A stretch of DNA of 64,000 nucleotides, taken from positions 1,026,001 to 1,090,000 of the forward strand of contig JALGQZ010000017.1 of the NCBI GenBank assembly GCA_023105745.1, given 5' to 3'. The position numbers were made by a program, and so were the translations under genes. Positions 11,021 to 23,473 of the stretch are shown piece by piece. Position 1 is the first letter of the stretch. Every line of letters starts with the position of its first letter. Origin of the DNA: Austropuccinia psidii (Eukaryota > Basidiomycota > Pucciniomycetes > Pucciniales > Sphaerophragmiaceae). Below the pieces are notes generated by a model, which did not search any database, was not told the DNA's origin, and saw nothing but the letters and a program-made list of their open reading frames with translations.

Positions 11021-11955
11021 TGCTGCCTGTTGGAAATGATTCAGGTCTAACAGCAGCAGCAGTTATGTCAGCTTCTGGACTCTCAATAAGAGGTTAAAAG
11101 GTGCTGGCTAACCTTTGGGAACTGGTGGAAGTTCTGGCATCCTCCATTTGTGCCTCTCCTCTGGGCTGACATTCTTGTTTTTTTGATTTGTTACTGGAAT
11201 GTCCTGGTCCATATCCATTTGATTGGATGGAGTAATTACTTCCACTTCTAGTAGGAGTCATTTCACGTCAATTGTAAGAGAAATTAGACTAAGAATGAAT
11301 TGAATTCACCTGCTGGACCTTTGAAGGGTTCATTGGTTATCAAACCGGTTGGTGCTGGGCTAGTTTGAATTTCAATACTAGACTCTGAGGCTTCAGAGTC
11401 TGAAGAGCTGTCTCTAATTGATGACACTAGAGAAAAATAAAAATATAAGTTATTTTATCAAGCAATAAAAATAACTTATAAACTCAACTTATTGAATAAA
11501 GTTGTTTTAATGTAATTTATGGCAAATTACGTCAAAAATGAAGAAAAATGTCTAAGATTAAAGAAAAGAAATATTTTGAGTAAAGATTTTAATTTTTTTT
11601 GTTTTTTTATTTGATTTAATATTTTCTTTAAAAAAATAATAATTATGCAATTAACAAGTTTATTAATCAAAATTGTATTATTATTCACTTTATACTAGAA
11701 TAACTCAAAGATTAAATTTCAAGTCTGTGATGTGAAAAAGCCAATAGTTAGACAAAAGAATTTATTCCAAGTCACTCAATAGTATATTGTTTCAAACAAT
11801 ATTCTTAAGAAAAAATAACTTGATTAATATTATAAAGATTATTTATAAGGGATACGTCCCAAAAAAGCCAATATTAAGATAAATATGGCAATTTTACGTC
11901 AAAAAACAGTAAAATGAGGTCTAGGATATGATGTATGTCCCAAACATTGGTTAAA
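11021..11955 (-). other. Element 1 leader
   Basis: The part next to the ORFs (11021-11270) still reads as degraded coding sequence on the minus strand, including a VSPEERHKWRMPELPPVPKG-like segment. From about 11430 it is AT-rich with no ORF. Confidence 0.5.
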
Positions 11956-11973
11956 ATCACGGCCAGGCCCCCA
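11956..11973 (-). promoter_or_regulatory. Primer-binding site of Element 1
   Basis: Two bases inside the 5' LTR the minus strand reads TGGGGGCCTGGCCGTGAT. The leading TGG and the position fit a tRNA primer-binding site; the tRNA was not identified. Confidence 0.55.
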
Positions 11974-11975
11974 AA

Positions 11976-14160
11976 TGTAAGGTTTGTCTATGAAACTCTT
12001 GATAATAGTAGCAATATCAAGAGTACTATGACCTTCCTCAGTAGAAATATATAATATAATAAAATACTATAACCACAAATTTATATATAATTATTGAAAG
12101 TAAATATATAAAGAAATAAATTTAATTATAATTATGAAATATAATAATAAAAAATATATATAATAATTGTAATAAATTATAATTATTATATTATTGTTAT
12201 ATTCACTGACAATTATAACAATAAGAAGTGTGAAGCTCTTAATGAGACAATTACATGTGGAAAATATGAATATTAACCACTTATAAATAATCTAAATATT
12301 ATTTATAAAAGAAGTGAAACACACACTGTGCAGAAATAATTTTTGTAGAAGAAAATTCTATATATAAAAAAAACTAATACTAGATAAAAAAGATATAGAA
12401 CTTTAGAGAAAACTTACTTATAATATTTATTTAATACAAGTTAAACAACAACATTTATTATATTAAATAATAATTATAAGTTAAAAACACGCCAAAAATC
12501 AATATTTGTAAAGATAAAACAGCTTTTCTAAGAAAAATTATGATTAAAGAGTTTTTAAGAGGAATTTGTGGATTTTTGGAAGATATTTAAGATGATAATT
12601 TTATATAATAAAATGTATTATTGGTGATTAAAACAATAATATGAATTCTATGATTTCAATTCTTTAATTTGAATCAATAAAGAATAAAATAACTCAAGAA
12701 TTACTTTAATAATGAGATTTTATATTTAATAAAACTTTACCTGTTTAAATTTCTAATATGATTGGATTGATAATGAGTGATGGACAAAAACAGTGATGAA
12801 AAGACTCTTTTTATGTCTTCAGAGCAGCTCTCATGATTCATAATGAATATAGAGGGCGTGCTCAGGGCAAAAATGAAAAACCATGCTTATAAATGAAGTT
12901 CTTAACTTCAGGTAACTTATTTTTAATTCCAATTTAAAGTTATCAGTCTTATTCTTAACTCCATGTAACTTTAATCCTCATTTAAACTAATTATTTTAAG
13001 TTTTTAATATAAATAAACTTATTTATATTAAAGGTCATCACATGAGCAACTTAAAAATAGAGTTTCAAGCAGAAATCTCTTAAACTCAATTTTTAATTAA
13101 TTCATAAAGAAACTATAATTTTCTTTGAGCTTTAATTAAAAAAGTAAATTTCCAGGCTAAATACCCAGGAAATCTATTTATAAAAGATATTAAAATTCAA
13201 TTTATATATAGATAATATTAAATTGGAAGCTGTGTGATATTTTCAAGCAAATCCTTTAAGAATTGGATTTTTAATAAATTTTTGAAGTTATTGCTAGTTT
13301 TCCATGTAAAATAGAAATAAACACCAAAACTTAACTTTTGATAAGGTTTTAATGCTTTTAACCTTAAATTTTTAAGCTTATTTAAGCTTTTTAGGCTTAA
13401 TTAAGTTTTGACACTTCTTAAAACATCAAATTCAAGCCTGCATGTTGGGATTTACCCTTTGGCAGCTTAAAATTCCTGTCTAAATTGGGATAAAACCAGT
13501 TTAAACTTCAATTTTGGATCAAAGTCTAATCTTAAAGTTTAGATAAGGTTGAAAATCCTCCAATACAGGTGGACAACCTTAATTGAATCCTTTCAGATCC
13601 AAAAAGTTGGGAACCCAGCTTTATTTGGTCTTTTTCCTTTGTCCCACCTTTCTGCGTGGATTTTTCCCTTTTATTTATTTAAAGCCATACCATGGCCTTA
13701 AACCCTTTTAAATTGAGCTCACGCAGGATTTACATTCTGTATGGCAAATCTTTAGCCAATTCAGTAAATATACACAACACCTCAATTTTAACTAAAAGTT
13801 TGGTAAGTTTGCCTAAACTTTATGCAACTTCAAATTTAAGCTTATTTAAGCTTAAATTCAATAATTTTAACTTTTTTTAAAAAAGTTACATTAGTACTGT
13901 GAGATTCTTAAATCTTCCATTAAGATAAGAAATTAGTGTTTTTGGGTATAACACCTTATGGATGTACCCTAGGTTATTTTTGTTGTAGAATCCAAAAATG
14001 ACATAATATTTATAACTTTGTTTATCCAAAAAAAGTTAGACTTATTTTTTGTTATTTTTTATTTTAAATTCAATTAGAAAGTCTGTTGAAGACAAATTTA
14101 ACTGTGTATAAAGTTATTTGTGGCCTTATGGGTATTTTATACATACCTCACAGGCTCACA
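11976..14160 (-). repeat. 5' LTR of Element 1
   Basis: It starts TGTAAGGTTTGTCTATG and ends GGCTCACA in plus reading (2185 bp) and pairs with 1166-3358. Differences cluster in the first 250 bp and last 700 bp. No ORF. Confidence 0.9.
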
Positions 14161-14455
14161 AATTCACACGCGAATCCTGATGCTTGTGCAAGCTCCCAAC
14201 AATTCAAACAATTCCTTACGCCGGTGCAGGCTTTGGAAAATTCACACATAAATGCTTATGCTTGTGCAGGTTCCGAAAATTCTAAAAATTTCTTACACCT
14301 GTGCAGGCTTCTGACAGTTCACATGCAAATCCTGACGATTGTGAAGGCTCCCAGCAATTCAAACAATTCCTTACGCCGGTGCAGGCTTCCGACAATTCAC
14401 ACGCGAATCCTTCCGCTTGTGAAGGCTCCCAACAATTCAAACAATTCAATACATG
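14161..14455. repeat. Right part of the ~78-bp minisatellite
   Basis: Four units of 76-79 bp with TTCAAACAATTCCTTACGCC and GGTGCAGGCTTCCGACAATT are seen near 14203, 14279, 14358 and 14435. It continues the array at 945-1165. ORFs on both strands within it are by-products of the repeat. Confidence 0.75.
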
Positions 14456-14789
14456 ACTAAGATTAATAGCATGTGACCATAGGAAAGGCAATTCCTCATG
14501 AATCTGCAGTGGATTGCTCACATTCAGGGAATGCCCACATATTTACAGTTAAGATCTAATAAGGTTGTCAACCATATCAGAAGAAAATATAGGAGGCTGT
14601 AATGGTGACTATTTGCGCATTTTTGTCAAAAGAGGTTCACACCAAGAAATATTGACTAAAACATTTGGTGGGGCATCAAATTGCAAAAAAGGAGAAACTC
14701 ACGGGGAAAAAAATATAACAAAAATGGAAAAAAGCATGTATCAATTACAACAAACTAATTTAAAAGAGTGTATTACAAAATTCAATAAG
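14456..14789. other. Unassigned stretch
   Basis: A 77-codon plus-strand ORF (14565-14798) with no recognisable domain is the only open frame. I see no promoter, intron or repeat that would support a gene. Confidence 0.3.
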
Positions 14790-15943
14790 AGGAAATAATT
14801 CGTTTCTTTTTATTATTTTCTAGATATTTGGAGACTATCACAGTGATGTCCTCCTTTGGATAAGCCTCCAGTGCCTGGCGAAGGAGGCTGTTTAGTTCCT
14901 CCTGGAATTCCCAGTGCATCTCATTTCAATGAGTTGCATCCACGAAAGTAATCATGTGGAGCAAGTAGCGATGCTCCAACAAGATCCAGTTGATTGATTT
15001 GTAAACAATGGATCAAGGAATCATCAAAGCTCATCCTAAGTCGGTAAATTCCTGGCGAGCATCATAATGGGAATGAGGGGGGATCCAACGGGCATATTGT
15101 CCATGATGATTAGGGAGCGGGGAGTAGGGGGACAAGCTGGAGATGATTGAAGGAGGGGTGAGGAAAAGTTGATAGGAGTAAAGAAAGAGAAGTGGTGAAT
15201 TACCAAAAGGGTCCTCCGTGGATTGCGTTGGAGCCACCTCAGCTTCTGGCTCACGAGTTGCAACATCCTCAGGTGGTTTGGAGTATGGACTCGGGCCAGG
15301 AATAGGTGGCCCATTGTGTTTGGAGGGCTCTACAAAAGTAGTAAGAGTCAGTTAACTTGATCCAAAAGGTAAAATGAGAAAAGGGAAAGTTTGCTGCTTA
15401 CCGCAGGATAAGTCCTCCGACCATTGCGTGCCACTCGGGCCTGGAGTGGGTTGCCACAGGGTTTTCTCACGAGGAATACGTGGAACGGGTGAGTCTTATT
15501 GGGGCGGATTCAGTGGGTTTTGCTCTATGCATAATGAAAAAAATTCAGTATGATTGTGTGAATGGAAATGAATGAAGGAGGAAAAAGAAAACTTACTTTG
15601 GTGTTTGAATCCCATAGGTGAAAATTGGCCCAAGCTCAAATGTCCTCTTGCCATTGCCATACTTCATCGGCTGGATCATCACTTCGCTCTGGTCGAGGAG
15701 TGAAGTGGCCATCGGATGGTGGCCTAGTAGGGGGGTGGACAAATTGATACTGGAAGGGACAGGGCTAATCATCCGGAATCGTTCCCATTGACCTGTTTGG
15801 GGTCCTGGTGTCCATTCCCTCTCAGGAATAATTTTATCATTGTCAACCACAAAGGAGTCCTGGGTGGGAACTCCTCTGGCCACGTGGTCGCAAGGGTCAG
15901 ACAACAAACAAGCATTTCTTGTGTGCTTGTCGGCAAGAATCAC
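14790..15943 (-). pseudogene. Decayed spliced gene of unknown function
   Basis: Two introns with clean borders are visible: 15525-15596 (GTAAGTTTTC to CATAG) and 15330-15401 (GTAAGCAGC to TTGTAG), both 72 bp. The first exon (15943-15597) codes for MILADKHTRNACLLSDPCDH and onward. The second and third join as a Pro/Ser-rich segment ending APTQSTEDPFG, though the frame between exons needs a shift. A distal piece, 15000-14800, reads LRQALEAYPKEDITVIVSKY and looks coding. Stops such as TGA near 15470 show decay. I do not recognise the family. It could be a transposon passenger gene, given the neighbours. Confidence 0.35.
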
Positions 15944-16859
15944 AAGTGTTGGTCATTGTTGAGGAGAAAATGTAGGGGATACCCCGCTTAGTGCATAAAG
16001 TGCACAACATCTAAAAAAAAAGAGAATTCATGTTTGTAACTGAATAGAAAGTGAACAATCAAGAAAAAATGATGATATACAATGAATCATAAATTTGAAA
16101 CGTAAACAAAATAAAGACTCTCTATTCGGAAGTTTGGAAAACTCTAAAGGAAAGTCATGACAAAGAATTAGGATTAATATTTGGAACATAATATCGAAGA
16201 AAGTTATAAATGAAGGAGACACACAAGGTGGATAGAAGGAGGGTTCTGGATGTATCAGTGGGAAAAACAAAAAGCCAGAAGTAAGGGCAGTGGGGTTAGT
16301 GGAGTGCAATAGAAAAGATTGGAAAGGCAGGAAGACGAGGGGGAATACACACAAAAATGAGAAGAGTGAGTGATCTGGAAAAAAGTGGAGTGGGTGAGAA
16401 AAAAAGTGGAGGGCTTGTCAGGCAAAGATGATCTTTTATACCATGGTGAAGCTGAGCCAATCACAGCAGTTGCAGCACCCAAAAAAGGCTCAGCTTCAAA
16501 GCGTATTGGAAAAATTGAAGCGCAGTTGCAGCCAATTCTGCGACTGAGAAGGGAAATTCCCACGTGAGGCAGAGGAAAAAGGGGGTTCTGGCTGAGTTTT
16601 GCAATTGATTGAATTGTCAGACTCAGTCAAATCCCCTTTGTTTCCTCAAATACCACCCCAATCACCCAGGAGGGCTTTTGTGAGGGGCTCGTTGAATGTG
16701 CATTGTGGGTGCAATCCCCAAATTCCCCATGCAGAAAAGCATGTGGTGCATTTGGTCACAGGTGATGGCGGAAAGCATACCAGTGTTACGGCCAGGTGAT
16801 GGAGTTTGAACAAAGGGTTGGGCTGCTGTATGACAAGAGAATACAGCATGAGCTTGGGT
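15944..16859. other. Unassigned, mixed composition
   Basis: Overlapping short ORFs on both strands and no recognisable domain. It may hold the promoter and 5' untranslated part of the minus-strand gene that ends at 14790. Confidence 0.3.
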
Positions 16860-17240
16860 CATAATTGAAATGCTCAGTGGCTGAACATTTGAATTGCACA
16901 GTTATTGAGCTATTGATATAACAATATCAAATGCACCATGCTGAGCAATTGCTAGGTCATTTTTGTAAGCACACAATCTGAGCATTTGGCACGGCATTGG
17001 ATAACATCTCAGCCAGGCGCAGCATATCAAACCCTTTGGTGAAGTGCTCCGAACTGAGCCTTCCAATGAACTATTGAAAAAATGGTTCCGACCATGGCTC
17101 TACCAAAAACTTCCACACTGAGCTTTTGACCGTGACATGCTCAGCTTGCATGTGAAAATTGGGTGAATCACAATGCTGAGCATTGGTCAAATGAGCTGCG
17201 CATATGCAAATAATTGGAAGGTGGATACCCATCGGCTATA
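16860..17240. repeat. Cluster of CTGAGC/GCTCAG hexamers
   Basis: Roughly nine occurrences of CTGAGC or its reverse complement, both orientations, in 380 bp (for example GCTGAGCAATTG, TCTGAGCATTTGG, CACTGAGCTTTTG, ATGCTCAGCTTGC, GCTGAGCATTGG). CACTA elements carry subterminal repeats of this kind, which fits the Tnp2 gene downstream, but a link is inference. Confidence 0.4.
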
Positions 17241-18110
17241 TGCATGCAGGCTGAAGTAGTATTACACCATCCTAATCTGTACAGCTGAAACTGTAATACG
17301 TAGTATTACGTACACCTTTGTACCTACTACAATTTTGGGGCAGAGAAAAAGCCGTACAAGAATGTAACATGCAATCATGCCAAGCCCTTGAGTCAAATTT
17401 CTCAAATGCATCCCTTTGATGCACATTTTTGGAGAGCTCCGCCTAACTACCACACCAATGCTGGTGTAATCCAAGTTAATGTAAGGGGTGCATAATTGGA
17501 TGACTAATAGTTTGGGTCATACACAAACGGTGGATTCACTCTGGTGCCGAGGTCACGGCAAACAATGACTGGCCCTGCATGTTTTTTGCACCCGTTCATT
17601 GTTGGGCCCCCAGACACTTTCATATGCAGGGAGCTTTCACATGCCTGGCGGACCTTCTCCATGCCTGTCTTCCAACCAGCTATTTGCTTGTGCGGTTGTC
17701 CCGCTTGTGGGCCAAAACCTGAGGCCAATAAGCGTGGATTTGATTAATCCTCATACGCATTATCATAACCCCTGCCTATGATTCCTGAGGCTGGTTATTT
17801 ATGAGTGGGGATCTGCCACTGTGGTTCATATGTGGCACAATCTCACACACCCGTGGAAGCTTTGGTGCCTGGTTTTCAGCCAAAAAATACCTTGGGGAGG
17901 TGGCCTATTCCTCTGGACTTCCTCACACGCGTGAGGGAAATATCCTGATGACAATCTAGGTGAATGAGTAACAGCCGCAAACGCAATAGGGGTGAATTTG
18001 TAAGTGCATCACGGCTCACGGCCCATGATTCCTTTGATCAAGCCACACTTTTGCCGCTGGAATTCCAGTAGGCATCAGTCCACAAGAATTTTCAGGCAAA
18101 ACCAAACTCA
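17241..18110. other. Unassigned stretch
   Basis: Overlapping ORFs of 60-74 codons on both strands between 17500 and 17780 have no recognisable content. No gene call. Confidence 0.3.
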
Positions 18111-18268
18111 TGTTTGGTGGTACGCCACCAAACATACCTCACCCGCCCACACCAAAAGATCCTCACAGTGAAATTTTCCTATCCACTCCCACCATTTCCC
18201 AGTAGGTCACTGTACGACAATTAACCTGGGGAAGATATGCTTATTGTTTGCTGTCACACCAGCAAACA
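18111..18268. repeat. Pair of similar perfect hairpins
   Basis: Arms TGTTTGGTGG and CCACCAAACA around TACG at 18111-18134; arms TGTTTGCTG and CAGCAAACA around a 6-bp loop at 18245-18268. Both share the outer TGTTTG/CAAACA. Confidence 0.6.
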
Positions 18269-18659
18269 TGGCTGCATGCCACTCATATGCCACTGCACAA
18301 TAAGCTTCTAAAACACACCCAATTTTGGATATGCTTATATGAGCCTTGGTCTACCTATCCTTGCATAATATGTGGCCAATCTAGCAGTCATCTTGGTGCA
18401 CCCACATTCTTGCCACCTTGCCTTGATATATGCCCCAAATTGCATATTAAAATTATGAGGCCAAGAGGCCCATCTTCCTAACAACCATGTAAATAACCAC
18501 AGGCCATTCCCCTTTGAGCTCATTGCTGTCTCTCATATAAGTTCCCCACCTGGGCTTATTGGTCTTCATTCCCTTTAGCTACCCCTTCCTGATCATATAA
18601 TTTCCAGCTGTCCCCAAATAATTTCTAATAGCCATTATGTCAACCCCTTCACAACCACT

Positions 18660-20915
18660 TTGAATTGGGATGATTAATATTTGTATTCAAATAAATGGTG
18701 ATATAACCTTGAATCCTGATAATTCCCACTTAGCTTCTTGGATTATCCTATGGCTCAATCAACACAACATATTTGTATATCTCCCCAATCACCAGAATAC
18801 TATTGGCTCTCTCACTGGCACCCTTTCCAAGATGTTGATACCATTCCTTGGGGCACCACAAACCTTCATTCACTGTGGTCCTGGTGGGGCATGGATTGAA
18901 AATTGCCAATCCAATCCTACTGAAATACTATTTGTTGAGGGAGTTTTATGACTGATCCAAAAGATCCTTGCTCATCTCAGAAACCCAATCTTGCATTGAT
19001 GTTCTTCACATTGTATCCAAACATTCTATTCATAATTAAAAGTTTTCAAAAACAATACTTTAAGCTTGAAATGCCTGGAAAATATGACTGTAATACTCAC
19101 AGTCAATGTCAACTTTTTACTCCCACATTTCTTGCTTCAAACTCCATGCCACCCTCATATCCTGCTCTGTTTTCATTGACTTCCAAGAAAAAACTGATAC
19201 AATAACCCAGTGGATCAGACCTCCCCATGATGACCCCTGCCAATTCCATTATTCAAACCCCCCTCCTCCCTCATCAAAAGACTGGAATAGCTTTTCTTTA
19301 CAATTGAGAAATCCCCAATGGTGTGGGCCACCTCACCCCCTGGATCCCCTTTTAATCCCAGGCCATAATTACTAATAAGGTCATCAGCTCATTCAAATCC
19401 CTTTTTACCAATACCCCTCTTGGAGGACTGCTTGCGGATGATATGGGATTAGGTAAAACAATTCAGGCCATTGCTCTAATTGGTACCTCCAAGGAGCGGC
19501 TAATTACAAACCCCCAACACTCCATGCCCACCATTGTTAATTAACAACTGGGAATCTGAAATATCCAAGCCTGCTCAGGCTGGAGCTCTGCAAGCCAAAA
19601 TATACCATGGTCCTACTCATCACTCATTATCAAAGGCCGACATCTTAAAATGTGATATCATCATCAATTCTTATAATACTATCACCCAAGAATTTAAACA
19701 AACCCATGCCTCTACATCATTCATTTTTAAAATCAATTGGCATTGTATAATTTTGGATGAAGCACAGTGAGTGTCTGATCTGTAAATGATTCAAATTACT
19801 TTTTATATCCAATAACCCTTCCCCCATTTTATAGCTATATTTGCTCTCAATACACTGCCACTCACCGTGCCATTAATAGCCTCCTATCATCCCTTGACAT
19901 ATGTTTAACGGGCACACCTATTCACAACACCATTTATGACCTTTTGGGCATAGTATCATTCATCACACAGCCCCACAGCTCAGATCAAGATAACTGGTCA
20001 CCATTCATCCTGAGTAGTCTTTCCAAAGGTAGCAATGATATTTTGCATTTGGGATTGTGGCATTTAAGTTTGTGCCGCACCAGAACCACACATCTCAAAT
20101 CCCTTCCCACTATTAGCCATCATTATGAACTGCTCCCACTCAACCCAACAACGCAGAAAGAATAACCCACATTATACAAAGAATTCCTATCATCCAAAAG
20201 CAAAGGACCGGGAGAATTTTTCAGAAATATTAATAAGCTGCAAATATGTTTTAACCATCACATCATGCTTAAAAAAATTGCAGATGCAGATTTGGAAGAC
20301 CATGAGGGCAGGAGCACTCAGGATGACTCCTCAAAAATCACACAAACTCTTGTGGATGTGGAAACATGCATGATGAGTAGCAAAATTGAGCACCTCCCAA
20401 AAAGCTTACTGAAGAACAAACAATCAAATTGTGGTCAAACCAAATCAGTTGTTTATACGCAATGGACCCAATTCCTCCATTTGTGAGTTAATTCCAATAT
20501 GCAGCCATTACCAATTGAATCCATCTGACCTTCTCTGTATGGTAGAATTGATATTGCACTTACCCATCACTTTCTCCTTTCAGCACAAATTGATGGAAAA
20601 ATTACCACACAAGCACAGGAGAAGGCCCTGGAGAATTTCTTCAATAATCCTGAATGTGAAGTACTCATTGAATCCATTTCCACAGATGCAACTGGCCTCA
20701 ATATAACTTGCGCTAATATGGTTTATTTGATGGTGAGGGGACCCCCCAGATTCTACTGTGATTTTTGGACACTGACATCCACATTTCCAGGAGCCCAATT
20801 GGAACCCAGCCATCAAGGCTCAGGCTGTTGATTGACTCCATCATATTGGCCAACAACGACCTGTGAAGGTCATTCACTATATCACTCCTCATTCAGTTGA
20901 GTTCAACATGCGGAA
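18660..20915 (+). pseudogene. SNF2-type ATPase/helicase pseudogene
   Basis: SNF2 motifs appear in order. Motif I is LADDMGLGKTIQAIAL near 19425-19475. Motif II, DEAH, is restored across a 68-bp intron (19767-19834, GTGAGT to ATAG). Motif III is LTGTPIHN near 19905. Motif IV-like KSVVYTQWTQFL is near 20445, motif V-like STDATGLNIT near 20685, and motif VI reads QAVD, stop, LHHIGQQRPV near 20825. Further probable introns are 20483-20583 and 20734-20792. The protein family remodels chromatin or translocates on DNA. Motif VI has lost its first Arg (TGA for CGA) and HRIGQ reads HHIGQ (CAT for CGT), both CpG-type transitions. Other stops lie at 18949 and 19544. The N-terminal part is unrecognised. 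Confidence 0.8.
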
Positions 20916-21339
20916 GGTACCTTTCAAGCTCATCTTTGTCCCTGATTGTATTACTATTCTGAAATATTTCTTTATGAGAATCCCATATTCAAATCACCAA
21001 TAGGTTCAAGAAAATAAAAACTCATTAACCACCTGAGCCTCCTGATATTATCTAATTTTTGTTTGGCAAAGTTGATAATTTCTTTTCACCCCGGCATAGG
21101 TCCAAAATCGTGAACACCATGAGCTGGATTGAACTTCTTCAATATTTCCTCAATGAAGCTGAGAAATAGAGTATTATTTCTAAGGGAGATGGTGATACAT
21201 TCCAATTAATATGGTTTCTATGCTAACATATTTAGCAAGTTGTTGCATCTTTAAGAAATAATAATCAGATTGTATTACCCCTGCAAAAACAATTCACAAA
21301 ATGTTAATTTGTAACTGTGCTATACATTTATTTTCTTAG
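20916..21339. other. Unassigned spacer
   Basis: No ORF above background and no repeat seen. It lies between the 3' end of the SNF2 relic and the 3' end of the minus-strand gene. Confidence 0.3.
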
Positions 21340-23368
21340 CTTATTGCAGAGCATCGCCATATGCACTAATAACTGGCATTTCAAGTATTTTGGGGGCAAT
21401 ATTCTGCATCTTACTACAACCTTTGAGCCAATCCTGATCAAATACCTGAAAATATAGCCCTTCAGGAATATCACCATCATCTGTCAATTGTATTTCTGGA
21501 AGTCTATCAATAGTTTTTTTACCCTTTTTTTCATCCAATTACACAACTCTATGTCTCGATTAATTTTTAATACCAACTCACTAAATAGGCCTGAGTGGCA
21601 GCGTAAGCCCACTTTGCAGTAAACCTGACAGCCATTTTCCACTACCTCCTCAGTATCTGAGCAAACTCAAGGGTCATTGAATTGTGATGCTAGAATTGGA
21701 AATTTAGCTGTATCACACCATTCACAACGGCTCTCACAGGTCTGCACATCATCAGATTTACTTCACGATGAAGAAGAGATATAGTAACTAACCCTTTGAC
21801 AAATCTTTGCGAGCTTTTGATTATCCTTCTTTTTTACCAAATACTCTGCATTATTTTGAATAGACTTCCATTCTCTTTTCAAATAAGTGAAATATTGCTC
21901 CATTAAAGCCTCCAGGACCCTGTAGTTATTATGATACTTGTTCCAACAGTAGTGATGATACTCGGTGCTGAAAAGTGCAAGACGGAATTTACAGTAAAAC
22001 ACCATAGACATCAACTCATTGAACGGATGTTGCCATGAGCTCTCCCAGTACCAGCTTGTGGAGCTCATTTTTGCAGTAGCTTTGGAAACCCTGAGACTGA
22101 ACCTGTGTTGATGGCTCATTGAAAAAATCCTTGGGGACATATCCGAGATTACCAGCCACTTGAATTGCAACTTCATGCTCTTCTGTTCTGGGTGGTTCTG
22201 GTAGTGAGGAAAAAAATTTATCCCTTACTTTGAGTAGGAACAGACAATGGGCATGTACAGCTGATCTCATCCCATGGACATTTTCTGGAAGTTCTGCTTT
22301 CAGCCATTTTTGTTGCTCCTTCTGGCTTGCATGTTTTGCCACATTGTGAGCTTTGCAGGCCTTGTTCCTTTGCTGTCTCATCTTGGATTGATTGAGAATA
22401 CTCTGGGCAAGGGGCATTTGAGGATGGGTGAACTGCCTATTTGACTGAGTGCCTTGCTCATGAGCCATGAAATTGTCTCTCCTTCGTTCATCATTTCTTT
22501 GACTTTGAGTCGGAGACATGTTCTCATCCTCATCATCCACAATTTTTTCTCTTTATGAACTGGCATGACCCATTCTTGGTTTAGAGGCATATGGATGATG
22601 ACATCCAGTGACTTTCTCTTTATGGACCAGAGGTGAAGATTCATAAATTTCATCACCTGCCATGCAAATCATCAGTTAACACATCAAACAATTAAAAAAG
22701 ACGGGTCATACTCACAATCTTCAATTGGCTCCTGAGATTGGACTGACTTGCCTTTAGGTGCCATATCTAACCCATGAAACAAAAATATCCAATTGTGAAA
22801 AAGGTTATACTCCGAAATTCAAATGACTTACTTCGAGGAAGCGTCAATCCTGGATTTCCTTTGACAGACCACTCCAAGTTACATTCTCCAATGGTCTTTT
22901 TTGTCGCCCCCCATCCACGCGCCTTTCATCGCCCACATGAGCCTGAGATCCTGATACAATATTGAGGGTTGGCTGTTTACTTTGGCCAAAGGGATCCTGG
23001 GATGCGACTGGATTCCGACCGGGATTAAGGAGGAGCTCACGTGGAAATTTTGATTGGGGATTAGCATTTGATGAGATTTGAGGTGTGCCTTCTGGCCCCT
23101 GAGACACATGCGTTTGTGTATTAGTGGGATTTGGGGGAATTGGAGTGACAGAAATATTTGGGATCGACCAAGTGCTTGAAGTTGGAGCCTTTGGATTTCC
23201 CACATCAATGTTAAGACCTGATACATTCATTGAGGATGCAATAGGGGTTGTGAGAGGAATGTTGGGACTCAATGATGACTGTGTTTGAACATATTCTATG
23301 CTAGATTCACTATCTGAGTCATGAAAAGAACCTGAACGGGATTTATGTGACATAATCTCCCCCTTCAT
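21340..23368 (-). pseudogene. Uncharacterised rust-expanded gene, divergent to Tnp2
   Basis: The first exon (23368-22845) begins at MKGEIMSHKSRSGSFHDSDS, a Ser/Pro-rich low-complexity region. Introns are probable near 22823-22766 and 22713-22663. The next exon carries KMRQQRNKACKAHNVAKHAS, ENVHGMRSAVHAHCLFLLKV and QGFQSYCKNELHKLVLGEL, then shifts frame near 22060 into a segment with WESSWQHPFNELMSMVFY, STEYHHYCWNKYHNN and YFTYLKREWKSIQ. A poorly preserved tail runs to about 21341. I recall similar hypothetical proteins in many copies in rust genomes; function is unknown. Its start lies 105 bp from the start of the divergent Tnp2 gene, so it may be the second gene of that transposon. Stops and shifts make it inactive. 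Confidence 0.5.
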
Positions 23369-23473
23369 AAATAATTACCCAATTTGTTCCCAATTAATCA
23401 CACTCCTAAACACTTGCACATCAACCATAGATATTTCTAAAAAAAACCAACCTTACTCACAAATCCTGCAACA
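23369..23473. promoter_or_regulatory. Short divergent intergenic region
   Basis: 105 bp between the start codons of the minus-strand gene and the Tnp2 gene. It is AT-rich with no clear TATA string. A shared promoter is inferred from spacing alone. Confidence 0.35.

Larger units (their letters stand above)
1166..14160 (-). mobile_element. Element 1: degraded Ty3 chromovirus-type LTR retrotransposon
   Basis: Two same-orientation LTRs of about 2.19 kb (1166-3358 and 11976-14160) flank gag, protease, reverse transcriptase, RNase H and integrase relics, all on the minus strand. The order (RT-RH before IN) is Ty3/Gypsy and the related Element 5 carries a C-terminal chromodomain. Flanking bases AATGC (1161-1165) and AATTC (14161-14165) look like a 5-bp target duplication with one change. 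The integrase region is interrupted by a solo LTR at 4795-6819. The LTRs differ at many sites and the ORFs hold several stops, so this is the oldest retroelement here. Confidence 0.9.

Noticed and set aside
14282..14521. Minus-strand ORF with internal peptide repeats
   Set aside because: It is the translated 78-bp minisatellite; frame openness follows from the unit length and composition.
14565..14798. 77-codon plus-strand ORF
   Set aside because: No known domain, no neighbour or start context to support it.
17293..17309. Palindrome GTAATAC-GTA-GTATTAC
   Set aside because: Short, single, in an unassigned region; could be chance in AT-rich DNA.
17504..17781. ORFs on both strands
   Set aside because: Open on both strands at once with no recognisable content.
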